Assembly: GCA_023396415.1 (NCBI GenBank) | Contig: JAEWWJ010000054.1 | Coordinates: 30,164 to 94,163 of the forward strand | Reading direction: 5' to 3' | Length of the DNA stretch: 64,000 nt | From: Bacteroidota bacterium | GTDB taxonomy: Bacteria; Bacteroidota; Bacteroidia; Bacteroidales; F082 | In this document: in pieces, positions 16,304 to 26,400 of the stretch | How positions within the stretch are numbered: the stretch's first letter is position 1 | Layout of the letters: each line of letters opens with the position of its first letter | The notes under the pieces: model-generated | The model's input: the letters and a program-made list of their open reading frames with translations, nothing else | Databases searched by the model: none | Told to the model about the DNA's origin: nothing | Translations under genes and position numbers: made by a program

Positions 16304-17812
16304 TTACTTTTTTACCAACTGTTGGTAGGCCCGATACTCGGGTAGGTTCCATTCCAAAATATTTTTTCGTTCCCAGATGCTGATAAACTCGCTTTTTCGT
16401 TCCTGAATGTGTGTGTAAAATTCCTGTGATGACATGTATTGTTCCACAGTAGGAAATCTTTCTTTTTGACTTTGCTCGATTTGCTTGAGCTCATCCAAGC
16501 TCTTGTCGAGGTAGGGCAAACTGGCGTTGGACATATCACTAAGAAAATCGTAATGCACGAACGAGCGGTCGGCATGTACAAAATTGAATCGGGCAATATA
16601 GTTGTCCCAGTTTACCAATGTGCTAAGTGTAAGGATGATAAGAAAGGCATTGAAATTAACTCGGATGAGATAAAAGATAGTTTTTTTGTTGCTGACTTTC
16701 ACGTAAACGCTATAAAGGCCATAGAGCGTGAGCAGTAGAAACAAAATCACGCCAATGCGTTTGTAGGCCAAGGCATAATAATAAATGTACCAATAGTTTC
16801 GGACGCCTACCGAAATGGCCAACAACGCATTTTGAGCCAACCAAATATAGCTGAGCTTTTTGAGCAGCTCATTTTTTTTGTAGAAATTGAGGTTGCCCCG
16901 AAAATAAAACAGCACTATACCTATAGATATCATAATGCTGAAGATCAGCAAGTAAGTGCCTTCGTGAACAAACTGCTTGAGGTATTGCCCGTCCCATTCA
17001 AATTTGAGCCAAACCCAATAAATATCGCTGATGTTCATAATCAAAATCAGCAAGTTGAGGGCTGAAAGCATTACAATGGCTGCTTTGTGTTCAGTTTTCA
17101 GTGAGGTGGGTTTAAAGCCGATGAATTTTTTTTTGCGTTGGCGTTCGATATTTTCTTTGAGTTGCTTCTCGAACCGCACCAACTGAGAATTTGAACGATG
17201 CAGCAGCATGAAATTACTAAAAATCAAACTCCAAAAAATAGTGACCAAAATGGGGGTATCAAAGTACTGCATCAGAGCATCAAAGGTATCGGAAATCCAT
17301 TGGCCGGTACGGCCAAACCATTGACTAAACAAGGGATTTGCATTTCGGTACATGGCAAAGAAAACCAAAACCACAACAAGTGGAACAACAAAAACTCCGA
17401 CTTTTCGCAGGTAATAACCCAGCTCCTTTCCATTGAGTTTTTTTGACACCAATTGTTTAGAAAATAGCCACTGTGCAATAAAAAAATTGAGAAAAGCCTG
17501 CAATCCTGCAAGGGGTAACATCCGAAAGTGGGGATAGATCCAAATACCGATTAAAATGATAAAAAGCAGATAGTGAACCACATAACTGAGTACAGAATGA
17601 ACAAAAACAGTAGCTATCGAGGTTGTCAGTAGCCCTATGAGCAATAGTTTTTGCAACTTGGTTTCCAGGGGCAATTGCTTTGAAAGATAAAGCCACAGCA
17701 ACAAAAGAAATTCAAAGATCAAAATATTAATTCCCATGTCGAGGCGGTAAAACAGCAAAGTCATCAGGGCGGTGCTCACCAAGACGGCCAACAAATTGAA
17801 TTTAGCTTTCAT
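16304..17812 (-). CDS. DUF4173/DUF4153-type polytopic membrane protein
   Basis: A 502-residue inner-membrane protein with about 10-12 hydrophobic helices. Segments such as MYRNANPLFSQWF, SDIYWVWLKFEWDG and FVHEGTYLLIFSIMIS match the conserved core I know from DUF4173 proteins; the C-terminus is a soluble, charged tail of about 90 residues (NWDNYIARFNFVHAD onward). The family has no established biochemical role and sometimes sits near sensor or transport genes. Here it is followed by a cysteine-containing lipoprotein. The start MKAKFNLLAVLV is suitable for a first membrane helix. Confidence 0.7.
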   Translation of the reverse strand: MKAKFNLLAVLVSTALMTLLFYRLDMGINILIFEFLLLLWLYLSKQLPLETKLQKLLLIGLLTTSIATVFVHSVLSYVVHYLLFIILIGIWIYPHFRMLPLAGLQAFLNFFIAQWLFSKQLVSKKLNGKELGYYLRKVGVFVVPLVVVLVFFAMYRNANPLFSQWFGRTGQWISDTFDALMQYFDTPILVTIFWSLIFSNFMLLHRSNSQLVRFEKQLKENIERQRKKKFIGFKPTSLKTEHKAAIVMLSALNLLILIMNISDIYWVWLKFEWDGQYLKQFVHEGTYLLIFSIMISIGIVLFYFRGNLNFYKKNELLKKLSYIWLAQNALLAISVGVRNYWYIYYYALAYKRIGVILFLLLTLYGLYSVYVKVSNKKTIFYLIRVNFNAFLIILTLSTLVNWDNYIARFNFVHADRSFVHYDFLSDMSNASLPYLDKSLDELKQIEQSQKERFPTVEQYMSSQEFYTHIQERKSEFISIWERKNILEWNLPEYRAYQQLVKK

Positions 17813-17927
17813 CTGTTTTGAATGATTTGGTTATAAAGAAGTAACGCATTTCAATGCTTGAAATTATGCCAAACAAAGCTATTTTACCCTCTGTTTTTAA
17901 CATTTTGGCAGCATCATTGCAGGAGGA

Positions 17928-18377
17928 TCAGTTGAAAATTCGCAGCAACCCACCGTAATAGGTGGTGTTGTAGCGGGTCATGGGGTATTTTCCTTCGCCA
18001 TCGAAAATGCTGCCATCGAGAAGCGAAAACAAGGTTTCGGTGCAGTTGTCTTTGGCAAAGGGATAAAATTCATCTACGATCAAGCGGGTGCAGTTGGTTC
18101 CTTCGCAGCATTTGTTGGGATCGTTGGGTGGCATCCGCTCAAAGGCAGCAAACTCTTCGGTGTTGATGCGGTGCACGATAATTCCGCGGCTCGGCGGCTC
18201 AGCAGTGAGGTACATCCATCCGCCGGCGGTGTTTAGAGGTTGGTAAAAGGTAGAGTTGGGATCAATGGTTACATTGATATACACCGTGGGGATATTGGGA
18301 TTGGGGGTTTCCTTTTTGCAACCGGAAAAAGTGAGCGCAAGCACAAAAAAAAATCCCCATTTAACAATCTGCTTCAT
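17928..18377 (-). CDS. Lipoprotein with a degenerate Rieske-like fold
   Basis: I chose the Met at 18377 because it gives a clean lipoprotein signal, MKQIVKWGFFFVLALTFSGC; an upstream Met would add 12 polar residues. The protein has 149 residues. Its end, LLDGSIFDGEGKYPMTRYNT followed by YYGGLLRIF, has the spacing and pattern of the last part of a Rieske domain. Of the Rieske cluster ligands, no CxH or CxxH pair remains; CCEGTNC and an isolated Cys in KDNCTE stand nearby. A Rieske-derived protein without the [2Fe-2S] cluster is inferred. It is monocistronic and divergent from the Lys-rich lipoprotein gene. Confidence 0.6.
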   Translation of the reverse strand: MKQIVKWGFFFVLALTFSGCKKETPNPNIPTVYINVTIDPNSTFYQPLNTAGGWMYLTAEPPSRGIIVHRINTEEFAAFERMPPNDPNKCCEGTNCTRLIVDEFYPFAKDNCTETLFSLLDGSIFDGEGKYPMTRYNTTYYGGLLRIFN

Positions 18378-18443
18378 GCTTTGGTTTGTGTTTTGTTTAG
18401 CGGTGATCAACAATCAATTGCGAAACTGACACAAAATTAACGC

Positions 18444-18451
18444 TATTTTTG
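18444..18451 (+). promoter_or_regulatory. Putative promoter of the Lys-rich lipoprotein/sensor operon
   Basis: TATTTTTG is an exact -7 match 20 bases before the ATG at 18472, with a TTG 23 bases upstream (18418-18420). Confidence 0.45.
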
Positions 18452-18471
18452 TACGAGAATTGTTGAATTGG

Positions 18472-18744
18472 ATGAATAATACCTTTTTTTGGCGAAAGCC
18501 TTTGTTGTTGTTTTTAATTGTCGTGCCGTTTTTTTTGTCGGCATGTAGCTTATCGAAAGCCTCAAAAGCACAAAAAAAGACCTATAAAATGGAAGCCAAA
18601 GCACGCAAAGCAGAGGCCAAGGCCTACGATAAGAAAAAAAAAGCGCATTTTAAGATGCAGACAGACGGCACCAAAACCATGTTGAAGGCAACAAAAAAGA
18701 AAAACAAAAAAATGCTGCGGCATTTTCGTAAAAAGAAATACTAA
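18472..18744 (+). CDS. Small lysine-rich lipoprotein
   Basis: From ATG 18472 the product has 90 residues. A TTG four codons upstream is possible but falls about seven bases past the -7 box, so it is unlikely. The signal FLIVVPFFLSAC has lipobox LSAC. The mature part of 66 residues contains 23 Lys, 3 Arg and 2 His and almost no acidic residues, arranged as a helix (YKMEAKARKAEAKAYDKKKK). A protein this basic, if lipid-anchored, could bind LPS phosphate, peptidoglycan carboxylates or nucleic acid; none is shown. It ends one base before the sensor kinase starts, so the two are translationally coupled. Confidence 0.7.
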   Translation: MNNTFFWRKPLLLFLIVVPFFLSACSLSKASKAQKKTYKMEAKARKAEAKAYDKKKKAHFKMQTDGTKTMLKATKKKNKKMLRHFRKKKY

Positions 18745-18745
18745 T

Positions 18746-21700
18746 ATGCGCACAAGCCTACGGTTATTTTTGTTGATGATTTCATTGCCTTTCGTGCTGT
18801 TGCACAGCTATGCGGCAACAAAATCGTTAGCGCCCGACCAGCTTTATTTCGATCGCTTCCTTTCAGAAAATGCCAGAATTGAAAAGGGGTTGAGCCAAAA
18901 TACCGTGAATGCCCTTTTGCAAGACAGCGATGGTTTTTTGTGGATAGGCACCTGGGACGGCTTGAATAAATTTGATGGCTACAGCTTCACCACTTTAAAC
19001 AAAGAAAACGGCCTCAGCAACGAAGCCATCAGAGCGCTGTATCAATTTGGAAATACCCTTTGGGTTGGAACCGAATCGGGTTTGAATGGCATCAACCTCA
19101 CCGATGGTAGCATCAGACAGTTTTTTGCCATCCAAGGCGACACTGCCAGCTTAAGCGACAACTGGATCAACCACATCACCAGCGACCACCGCGGGAAATT
19201 GTGGATCAGCACTGCGCGTGGCCTCACTGAACTCGATCCTGAAACTTATCAGTTCAGGCAGGTGTTCAGTCGCGATTATGGCAATCCCATCAGGAGCAAC
19301 GATTTCAAAATGTTGACCCAAGATAAAAGCCACAACTATTGGATTGCAACCAGTCATGGATTGGTATTTGTTGACCATCTAACGCAGCAGGTTACTCGCT
19401 TCTTCCACTCACCCGCCGATAGCACCTCCTTGCCCGATAACCAAGTGAATTGCTTGTTGATAGACCCCTCTGATCAACTTTGGATTGGCACTAAAAATGG
19501 AGTTGCCCGTTTCAATGCCGAAAAGAAAAGTTTTTATTTACCCAAAAACTTGAGCCTAACCAAAAACTCAGGAGCACAAAGTGAAGTATTAAGTCTGATT
19601 TATGACGATAAAAATATGCTGTGGATTGGCACCAACGGACAAGGATTGTATTTGTATGATGTTCAAATTCAGCTGCTTTCGCATGTTCAGCACAGACCAA
19701 ACGAGAAAAATAGTTTAAGCGACAATCGCATCTTTAGCCTCTACCGTGACAAGCAGGGCGTGTTTTGGGTAGGCAGCTTCAATGGATTGAACAAAGTGAA
19801 CGACAATGCACCCCGTTTCCGCACCTTTCGTTTCGACCCCGATAATGAAAATAGTTTGATCAACAATTCGGTGTGGACTTTTGAGGAAGGCCATGATGGT
19901 GACATTTGGATCGGTACCGAAGACGGAATTTCTATCCTCAACCGAAAGACGGAAACATTTAGTAGTCTGCGCTTTAACCCTAACCAAGCCAATAGCCTTT
20001 CGGGAAATCAAATACGGACCATACGAAAAGACCAAGAGCACAACCTCTGGATAGGAACACGCTACAACGGCCTTAACCGTTACAACCCGCAAACGAAAAC
20101 CTTTACACGTTTTGTGAACGACCCCAAAAATGAAGCTTCGCTCCCCGATGATTTTGTGCTTTCCGTTGCCACCGGTCATTTTCCTTTCATCTGGATTGGA
20201 ACCGAAAAAGGATTAGGAAAACTGAATACCCAAACCAACACCTTTAAAAATTATTATTCCAATTTGAAAGCCACTTACAGCCTTCCCGACAACAAAGTGT
20301 ATGATGTCATTGTGGATTCGAAAAACAGACTTTGGGTATGCACTGCTGATGGCTTGGCCCGTTATCGCGAGGCTACCGATGATTTTGAGATTTTTAAAAT
20401 TCCTGTGTTTTCTAACCAAAGAACCGATTTGGCTGTGAATAAATTTTTCTCGATCCGCGAATCGCGCGATGGCACCATTTGGCTGGGAACACGCAGCGGC
20501 GGATTGGTGCACTTTAATGCCGACGAAAATGCTTTTGATGTTTACACCGAGCGCGAAGGCCTGCCCAACAACGTCACGTATTTGGCTATTGAAGACATGA
20601 AAGGCGACATTTGGATTACTTCCAACTGGGGCTTGACCCGCTTTGATCCCGACCGGAATGTTTTCACCAATTACGAAGTTACTGATGGCCTACAAAGCAA
20701 CGAGTTCAACTTTAACGCCGGAATGCGCTCAAAAAGCGGCGAACTGTTTTTTGGAGGAATGAATGGCTTTAACATTTTTATGCCTGAAGACATTACAGTG
20801 AATACCAAAGCACCGGTTATTCAAATTACTGCTTACAAACTGTTTAACACCTTACAAAATAAACAGTTAAGAGATGGAGACACCCTGGTGTTGCGATATG
20901 ACGACAATGTTTTCTCCTTCGAGTTTTCGGCTTTAGATTTCACCAATCCGGCAAAAATAAAATACCGCTACTTGCTCGAAGGATACAACAGCTCTTGGAT
21001 TGAACGTGATGCCGACCAACGTTATGCCGAGTATGCCAAAGTAAGCCCCGGTACCTATCAATTTCATGTGAATGCCACCAACAGCGATGGATTTTGGGGC
21101 GAAAAAGGAATCTCGCTCACCATTATTATACGCTCGCCTTGGTATGGAACCTGGGTTTTTAGGGTAGCGCTTTTGTTGCTTATCGTTTTAGGGATATACC
21201 TTATTATATATATGCGCATGAGAAGCATCCGTCGAACACACGTTGTGGAAATGAAATACCTCGCTTTGGAGAAACAACTTTTTGCCCTCGAACAAAAAGC
21301 CCTTCAATTGCAAATGAACCCTCATTTTTTGTTCAACTCGCTCAACAGCATTCAAAGTTTCATCATCAGCAATGACATCAACAACGCTATCCACTATCTG
21401 TCGAAGTTTTCGCTTTTGATGCGACGCACCTTGGCCAACTCGCGCGAAAGTTATGTTTCGCTGCGCGACGAGCTGCAAGCCCTACAACTGTATGTGGAAA
21501 TTGAAAAACTCCGCTTCAATGATAAGTTTGATTATGTTTTTTATGTTGATCCTAATATTGACGAGGGTTTCATAGAAATTCCTCCCATGATCATTCAGCC
21601 TTACGTAGAGAATGCCATCATCCATGGATTGATGCACAAAACCGAAAAAGGAAGCTTGTTGATTTCTTTAAATATGATCAATGATAATATCTTGGTTTCT

Positions 21701-21922
21701 ATTGAAGACAATGGCGTGGGACGCGAAAAAGCCGCCGAAATTAGACGCGAATCGGGCATTGAACGCAAATCGCGCGGAATGATGATCACCAGCGAGCGTC
21801 TTGAAATCTTGAACCAATACACCAACGAAACCTATACGGTTAACGTGATTGACCTTGTGGACCAAGCTGGAAACCCAACCGGCACCAAAGTTGAAATATT
21901 AATTCATGCCAATGTGAGTTAA
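18746..21922 (+). CDS. Two-component sensor: reg_prop propeller, Y_Y_Y domain, LytS-type histidine kinase
   Basis: A 1058-residue inner-membrane sensor. Residues 1-24 are a signal peptide or first helix. About 13 propeller repeats of the form (L/I)WIGTxxGLxxxx (e.g. FLWIGTWDGLNKFDG, DIWITSNWGLTRFDP) form two seven-blade-type propellers in the periplasm, and a Y_Y_Y domain follows (YRYLLEGYNSSWIERD). One transmembrane helix (WVFRVALLLLIVLGIYLII) leads to a HisKA_5/LytS dimerisation domain with phospho-acceptor His860 (LQMNPHFLFNSLNS), then an ATPase with N box YVENAIIHGL and G1 box EDNGVGREKA. Unlike classic Bacteroides hybrid systems it has no fused receiver; the LytTR regulator lies 74 bases downstream. 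The ligand is unknown. Confidence 0.9.
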   Translation: MRTSLRLFLLMISLPFVLLHSYAATKSLAPDQLYFDRFLSENARIEKGLSQNTVNALLQDSDGFLWIGTWDGLNKFDGYSFTTLNKENGLSNEAIRALYQFGNTLWVGTESGLNGINLTDGSIRQFFAIQGDTASLSDNWINHITSDHRGKLWISTARGLTELDPETYQFRQVFSRDYGNPIRSNDFKMLTQDKSHNYWIATSHGLVFVDHLTQQVTRFFHSPADSTSLPDNQVNCLLIDPSDQLWIGTKNGVARFNAEKKSFYLPKNLSLTKNSGAQSEVLSLIYDDKNMLWIGTNGQGLYLYDVQIQLLSHVQHRPNEKNSLSDNRIFSLYRDKQGVFWVGSFNGLNKVNDNAPRFRTFRFDPDNENSLINNSVWTFEEGHDGDIWIGTEDGISILNRKTETFSSLRFNPNQANSLSGNQIRTIRKDQEHNLWIGTRYNGLNRYNPQTKTFTRFVNDPKNEASLPDDFVLSVATGHFPFIWIGTEKGLGKLNTQTNTFKNYYSNLKATYSLPDNKVYDVIVDSKNRLWVCTADGLARYREATDDFEIFKIPVFSNQRTDLAVNKFFSIRESRDGTIWLGTRSGGLVHFNADENAFDVYTEREGLPNNVTYLAIEDMKGDIWITSNWGLTRFDPDRNVFTNYEVTDGLQSNEFNFNAGMRSKSGELFFGGMNGFNIFMPEDITVNTKAPVIQITAYKLFNTLQNKQLRDGDTLVLRYDDNVFSFEFSALDFTNPAKIKYRYLLEGYNSSWIERDADQRYAEYAKVSPGTYQFHVNATNSDGFWGEKGISLTIIIRSPWYGTWVFRVALLLLIVLGIYLIIYMRMRSIRRTHVVEMKYLALEKQLFALEQKALQLQMNPHFLFNSLNSIQSFIISNDINNAIHYLSKFSLLMRRTLANSRESYVSLRDELQALQLYVEIEKLRFNDKFDYVFYVDPNIDEGFIEIPPMIIQPYVENAIIHGLMHKTEKGSLLISLNMINDNILVSIEDNGVGREKAAEIRRESGIERKSRGMMITSERLEILNQYTNETYTVNVIDLVDQAGNPTGTKVEILIHANVS

Positions 21923-21996
21923 TATAGTTGAAATACATTCAGGCTCCCGCCTTTTAGCTATTATTGCAGCATGATTGAATCCTAAAAGCCATTGTT

Positions 21997-22746
21997 ATGA
22001 TTAGAAGTATCATTGTTGAAGACGAAATAAAATCGCGCGAAACACTCAAGGGTCTGCTGGCCCGTTTTTGTCCGGACGTGATGATAGTGGCCGAAGCATC
22101 GGGTGTGCAACAAGGCAAAGAAGCCATCAACAAGCATAAGCCCGATTTGGTGTTTCTCGACATTGAAATGCCGGATGGAAGTGGCTTTCGGCTGCTCGAT
22201 CAGTCGGATTCTATTGATTACGAAGTCATTTTTACTACTGCTTTCGACCAGTTTGCCATCAAGGCCATCCGCTATGCCGCCTTGGATTATTTGTTGAAAC
22301 CCATTGTCCCCGAAGAGTTGCAGTCGGCAGTGGAGAAAGTGCGTCAGCAAAAAGAAAAAAAGCACAACCTGAAAAACATCGAGGTGCTGCTCAGCAACGT
22401 CAATCCCGCCAACAGAGAACAAAAAAAGGTGGTGTTGTCAACCGTTGAAAAAATTCATGTGGTAGAACTCAACCGCATTTTACGCTGCGAATCAGACAAT
22501 TATTACACCCATTTTTATTTTATCGAAGGAGGTCATCTGCTTATCAGCAAAACCCTAAAAGATGTTGAAGCACTGCTCGAAGGCGGAAATTTTATTCGTC
22601 CGCACAAATCGCACCTCATCAACATCAAATACATCCAAAATTTTAGTCGAGATGAAGGTGGCGTAATTACCCTAACCAGTGGCGATAAAATCCCCGTTTC
22701 GCGGCGGAAAAAAGAAAAAATTCTTGAAATTATTCACAATCTCTAA
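21997..22746 (+). CDS. LytTR-family response regulator
   Basis: A 249-residue transcription regulator. The receiver domain has acidic pocket residues in IIVEDE, phospho-acceptor Asp55 (LVFLDIEMPDGSG) and the Lys of YLLKPI. The LytTR DNA-binding domain runs from about residue 145 (EKIHVVELNRILRCESDNYY) to the end, with FIRPHKSHLINIKYI typical of the family. It is the cognate partner of the upstream LytS-type kinase, judged by order and pairing of families. Target genes are unknown; the envelope genes just downstream are candidates. Confidence 0.92.
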   Translation: MIRSIIVEDEIKSRETLKGLLARFCPDVMIVAEASGVQQGKEAINKHKPDLVFLDIEMPDGSGFRLLDQSDSIDYEVIFTTAFDQFAIKAIRYAALDYLLKPIVPEELQSAVEKVRQQKEKKHNLKNIEVLLSNVNPANREQKKVVLSTVEKIHVVELNRILRCESDNYYTHFYFIEGGHLLISKTLKDVEALLEGGNFIRPHKSHLINIKYIQNFSRDEGGVITLTSGDKIPVSRRKKEKILEIIHNL

Positions 22747-22885
22747 TCACCTTTGGCTCAAAGCATCATGAATGACCTCTTATTGCAGTAAGAGCGTGAG
22801 TTGAAGGGCATTTTTAAATATTCATCCTACGCTTTGCCATTTTATATGTACTTTTATCCCTTATTCACTATTTAACAAAAAAATT

Positions 22886-23305
22886 ATGGAAGACGTAATC
22901 TATATCCTGCTTGCTGTTGCTTGGGTTGTATTTTCGGTGGTGAAAGGGTCGAAAAAGAAAGATTTAACTCCAACTACAACACGTCCAAAAAGCCAACTTG
23001 AAGAAATTTTTGGCGACTTCTTTCCGCAGCCCGTTGAACCGGAAGTGGAGTATGAAAGCCTCGAAGATATTCAACCTGAGGAGGTTGAGCCTTTTAATGA
23101 GTTTGATGAGAAATACAAAAAATACATGGGTATTTTGGATCAAGAAACCACCTCGTTGGAAGAAGGCTTTTATGAGCATAAAATGGAAGCGCTGGACCAA
23201 AACCGCGAACAGCAAAATGAATATGACCATGGTAACTTTCGTTCGGCTTTTAATCTACGTCAAGCAATGATTTATCAAGTCTTGCTGCAACGACCTGATT
23301 ATTAG
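22886..23305 (+). CDS. Small membrane-anchored acidic protein, Bacteroidota-type
   Basis: A 139-residue protein of unknown function. Residues 1-20 (MEDVIYILLAVAWVVFSVVK) form one membrane helix with no cleavage site, followed by a basic stop (GSKKKD). The middle is acidic and probably disordered (PEVEYESLEDIQPEEVEPF). The C-terminus FNLRQAMIYQVLLQRPDY resembles a motif (roughly FDLRKAVIYSEILNRPY) that ends many uncharacterised Bacteroidota proteins of this shape; that comparison is from memory. It likely recruits or tethers something to the membrane. It has its own intergenic spaces on both sides. Confidence 0.6.
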   Translation: MEDVIYILLAVAWVVFSVVKGSKKKDLTPTTTRPKSQLEEIFGDFFPQPVEPEVEYESLEDIQPEEVEPFNEFDEKYKKYMGILDQETTSLEEGFYEHKMEALDQNREQQNEYDHGNFRSAFNLRQAMIYQVLLQRPDY

Positions 23306-23350
23306 TCTGACAGACGGGCATTTGGCATTTTTTAAGTGCTTGCTCCACTT

Positions 23351-23384
23351 TTTGTTAATTAATGTGAAAAATATTTTATCTTTA
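23351..23384 (+). promoter_or_regulatory. Putative promoter of the TonB receptor operon
   Basis: TTTG at 23351-23354, a 22-base spacer, then TATCTTTA at 23377-23384, which differs from TAnnTTTG only in the last base. The start codon is 47 bases further on. Confidence 0.5.
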
Positions 23385-23431
23385 CCGACCTTTAACGCAC
23401 AAAAGATTAGTCTAACATAAATTGAACCAGT

Positions 23432-26400
23432 ATGTTAAAAAATTTACTTATCACCTTGGGTATTGTATTGAGTACCTTTACTTTAACTTATGCCCAACAA
23501 GGAAGGCTTCAAGGAAAAGTTTATGAAAAGGACAACCGAGAACCTGTGGCTTTTGCCAACATCATCCTCGAAAATGGAGGAACTGTTGTGGGAGGAGCCA
23601 CATCGGACTTTGATGGAAACTATGTAATCAATCCAATTCCTCCTGGAAAGTATGACCTCAAAGCTACCTTTGTCGGTTTCAATCCGGTTGTAGTTAAAGG
23701 GATTACTATCAGTGGTAATCAAATCACCTTTTATGACATCGTCATGTTGAGTACCTCCATTGATCTTCAAACAGTAGAAATCATTGAGTATAAGGTTCCT
23801 TTGATCTCCAAGGACCAAACCACCAGCGGTGCTTCGGTTACCGCGGAGGAAATTAAAAAGATGCCTAACCGTTCTGCAGATGCCGTTGCTGCTACAGTTG
23901 GCGGTGTTTTCTCCTCCGATGGAGAGCGTGGAAACGTTCGTGGTGCCAGATCCGATGCCACCGCCATGTACATTGACGGTGTGCGCGTAATTGGTAACAG
24001 CAGTGTTCCGCAATCGGCTATTGAGCAGGTGGACGTTATTTTGGGTGGAACTCCGGCACAGTATGGAGATGCTACTGGTGGTATCATCAACGTAACTACC
24101 AAAGGGCCCTCACGTAAGTTTGGTGCAGGTATTGAGCTCGAAACTTCTGAATTGCTCGATGCTTATGGCCACAATCGTGTAGGTTTTAACTTGCAAGGAC
24201 CACTTATTAAAGGTAAGAAACAAGAAACTGCACTTTTAGGATTTTTTGTCGCCGGCGATGTTGGCTACAATAGAGATGGTGCCATTTCGTCAAAAGGATA
24301 TTACAAAGCTACCGACGCTACCCTTCAAAACCTTCAACAAAACCCACTCCGTCCTACCGGACTTGGTTTTGGAACCTATCGCAATGGCGAGTTTGTGCGT
24401 GTTGCTGACCTTGAAAAAACCAAACGGTCTATGAATACTGAGAATTACAGTATCAACCTTTCCGGAAACATCAATGTTAGAACCACCGAAACCATCAACC
24501 TCACCTTTGGGGGTACTTTCAATAAGTCCAATGGAAATGGATTCAGTTATTCAGGCTCTTTCTATAACTGGGACAAAAATGGTGAATACAACAACAACAC
24601 ATGGCGCGTATTTGGTAGGTTTACCCAACGCTTCCCTACTGACAACGAAAGCACCTCGATCATTAAAAATTTCTACTATTCCATTCAAGCCGACTATACA
24701 AAGCAAGTCAATTCCTACGGCGACCCCGATCATTATGAAAACCTTTTCAATTACGGCTACTTAGGAAAATTCTCCATCTACAAACAACCCACCTACGAGC
24801 GTGAAAATGTTGTTGTTGACGGAAAAACATACAGAAATGTGATGGTGCTCAAAGGCTGGGACAATGATACTTTGGTAACATGGAATCCCGGCACAGCTAA
24901 CCCATTGATTTCTAATTATACAACTTCGTATTTTAATACCTACGAAGGTCAACCCGAAGATCACTTTAGAAATCTGGACGATGTTGTTCTGGGAGGTGCT
25001 TTGATCAATGGTAACGGCCCAACGAGTTTTTACAGCCTTTTCCAAGCACCCGGAACCATTCAATCAGGTTATGGAAAAGATGATAATGATCAATTTGGGG
25101 TTAACGTAGCCGGATCATTGGACATCGGAAACCACGAAATCAAACTTGGATTTCAGTATGAACAACGTACCAATAGAGGAGTTGATTATGCCCCAGTTGG
25201 CCTTTGGACTTTGATGCGAGGATTGACCAATTTCCATATCTCGGAGTTAGATGTAGATAACCCTTTCGTGGTGAACTACGATGGAATTGTTGATACCGTA
25301 AAATATTATAGAAACTACGATGCCAAATCACAACGTACTTTCGACCAAAACTTGAGAACCAGCTTAGGTTTGCCGGTGGACGGACTTGATTATATCATTA
25401 TTGATTCCTATGATGCCAGCAACAATACCATTGAATATTACGATAAAAATGGTATGCGTCACACCATCGGAACAGGTGAAAAACCTTTCTCAATTGATAT
25501 GTTTAGTCCCGATGAATTGCTCAATGATGGTAATTCTTATGCCAGCTACTACGGCTTCGATTATAAAGGAAACAAGTTGACCTCACGTCCAAGCTTTGAG
25601 GATTTCTTTAACGAAAGAGATGAAAACGGAATGTACACCCGTCCTGTTGGTGCTTTCCAACCGATTTATATGGCAGGTTACCTTCAAGATAAGTTCGCAT
25701 TTAAAGACCTTATCTTTAACATAGGTGTACGGGTGGATCGTTTTGATGCCAACCAAAAAGTATTGAAAGATCCTTACCTCTTCTATAATGCTAAAACTGC
25801 CGGCGAGGTAAGCTCGATTGGTGGAACTCCTGTGGTTCATCCTGCCGGTATCGGAAACAACTTTACCGTTTATGTTGACAAGGCCAACGATCCAACACGT
25901 GTTGTCGGTTATCGTTTTGAAAACACTTGGTACAATGAAACCGGTGCAGTCATCCAAGACCCAACCAAATTAGATGTTGGCGGTGGAATCGCACCTTATC
26001 TTACTGATCCTAATCAAGCACGTGTGAACATATCATCGTTTAAGGATTATGAGCCTGAACTCAACATCATGCCACGTATTTCTTTCTCATTCCCTATCTC
26101 TGATGAAGCTTTGTTCTTTGCCCATTATGATGTGCTGACACAACGTCCGACCAGTAACCTTTTCTCCAATCCTGCTACGTACTACTTCTTCGAAAGCAGT
26201 ACCAGTACCATTAACAATCCTTCATTGAAACCTACACAAACCATTGATTATGAGTTAGGTTTTACACAAAAACTGACCAATACCAGCTCACTTACCTTTA
26301 CCGGTTTTTATCGCGAGATGCGTAATATGATTCAAATATATCGCTTCACCGGAGCTTATCCAAAGGATTACACCTCGTTTAGTAATCTTGACTTTGGTAC

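Noticed and set aside
18746..21922. Interpretation as a one-protein hybrid two-component system.
   Set aside because: The kinase is of LytS type and has no fused receiver or AraC domain; a separate LytTR regulator follows.
22777..22794. CTCTTA/TAAGAG inverted repeat after the LytTR regulator gene.
   Set aside because: The stem is only six bases and has no T run, so it is not a convincing terminator.
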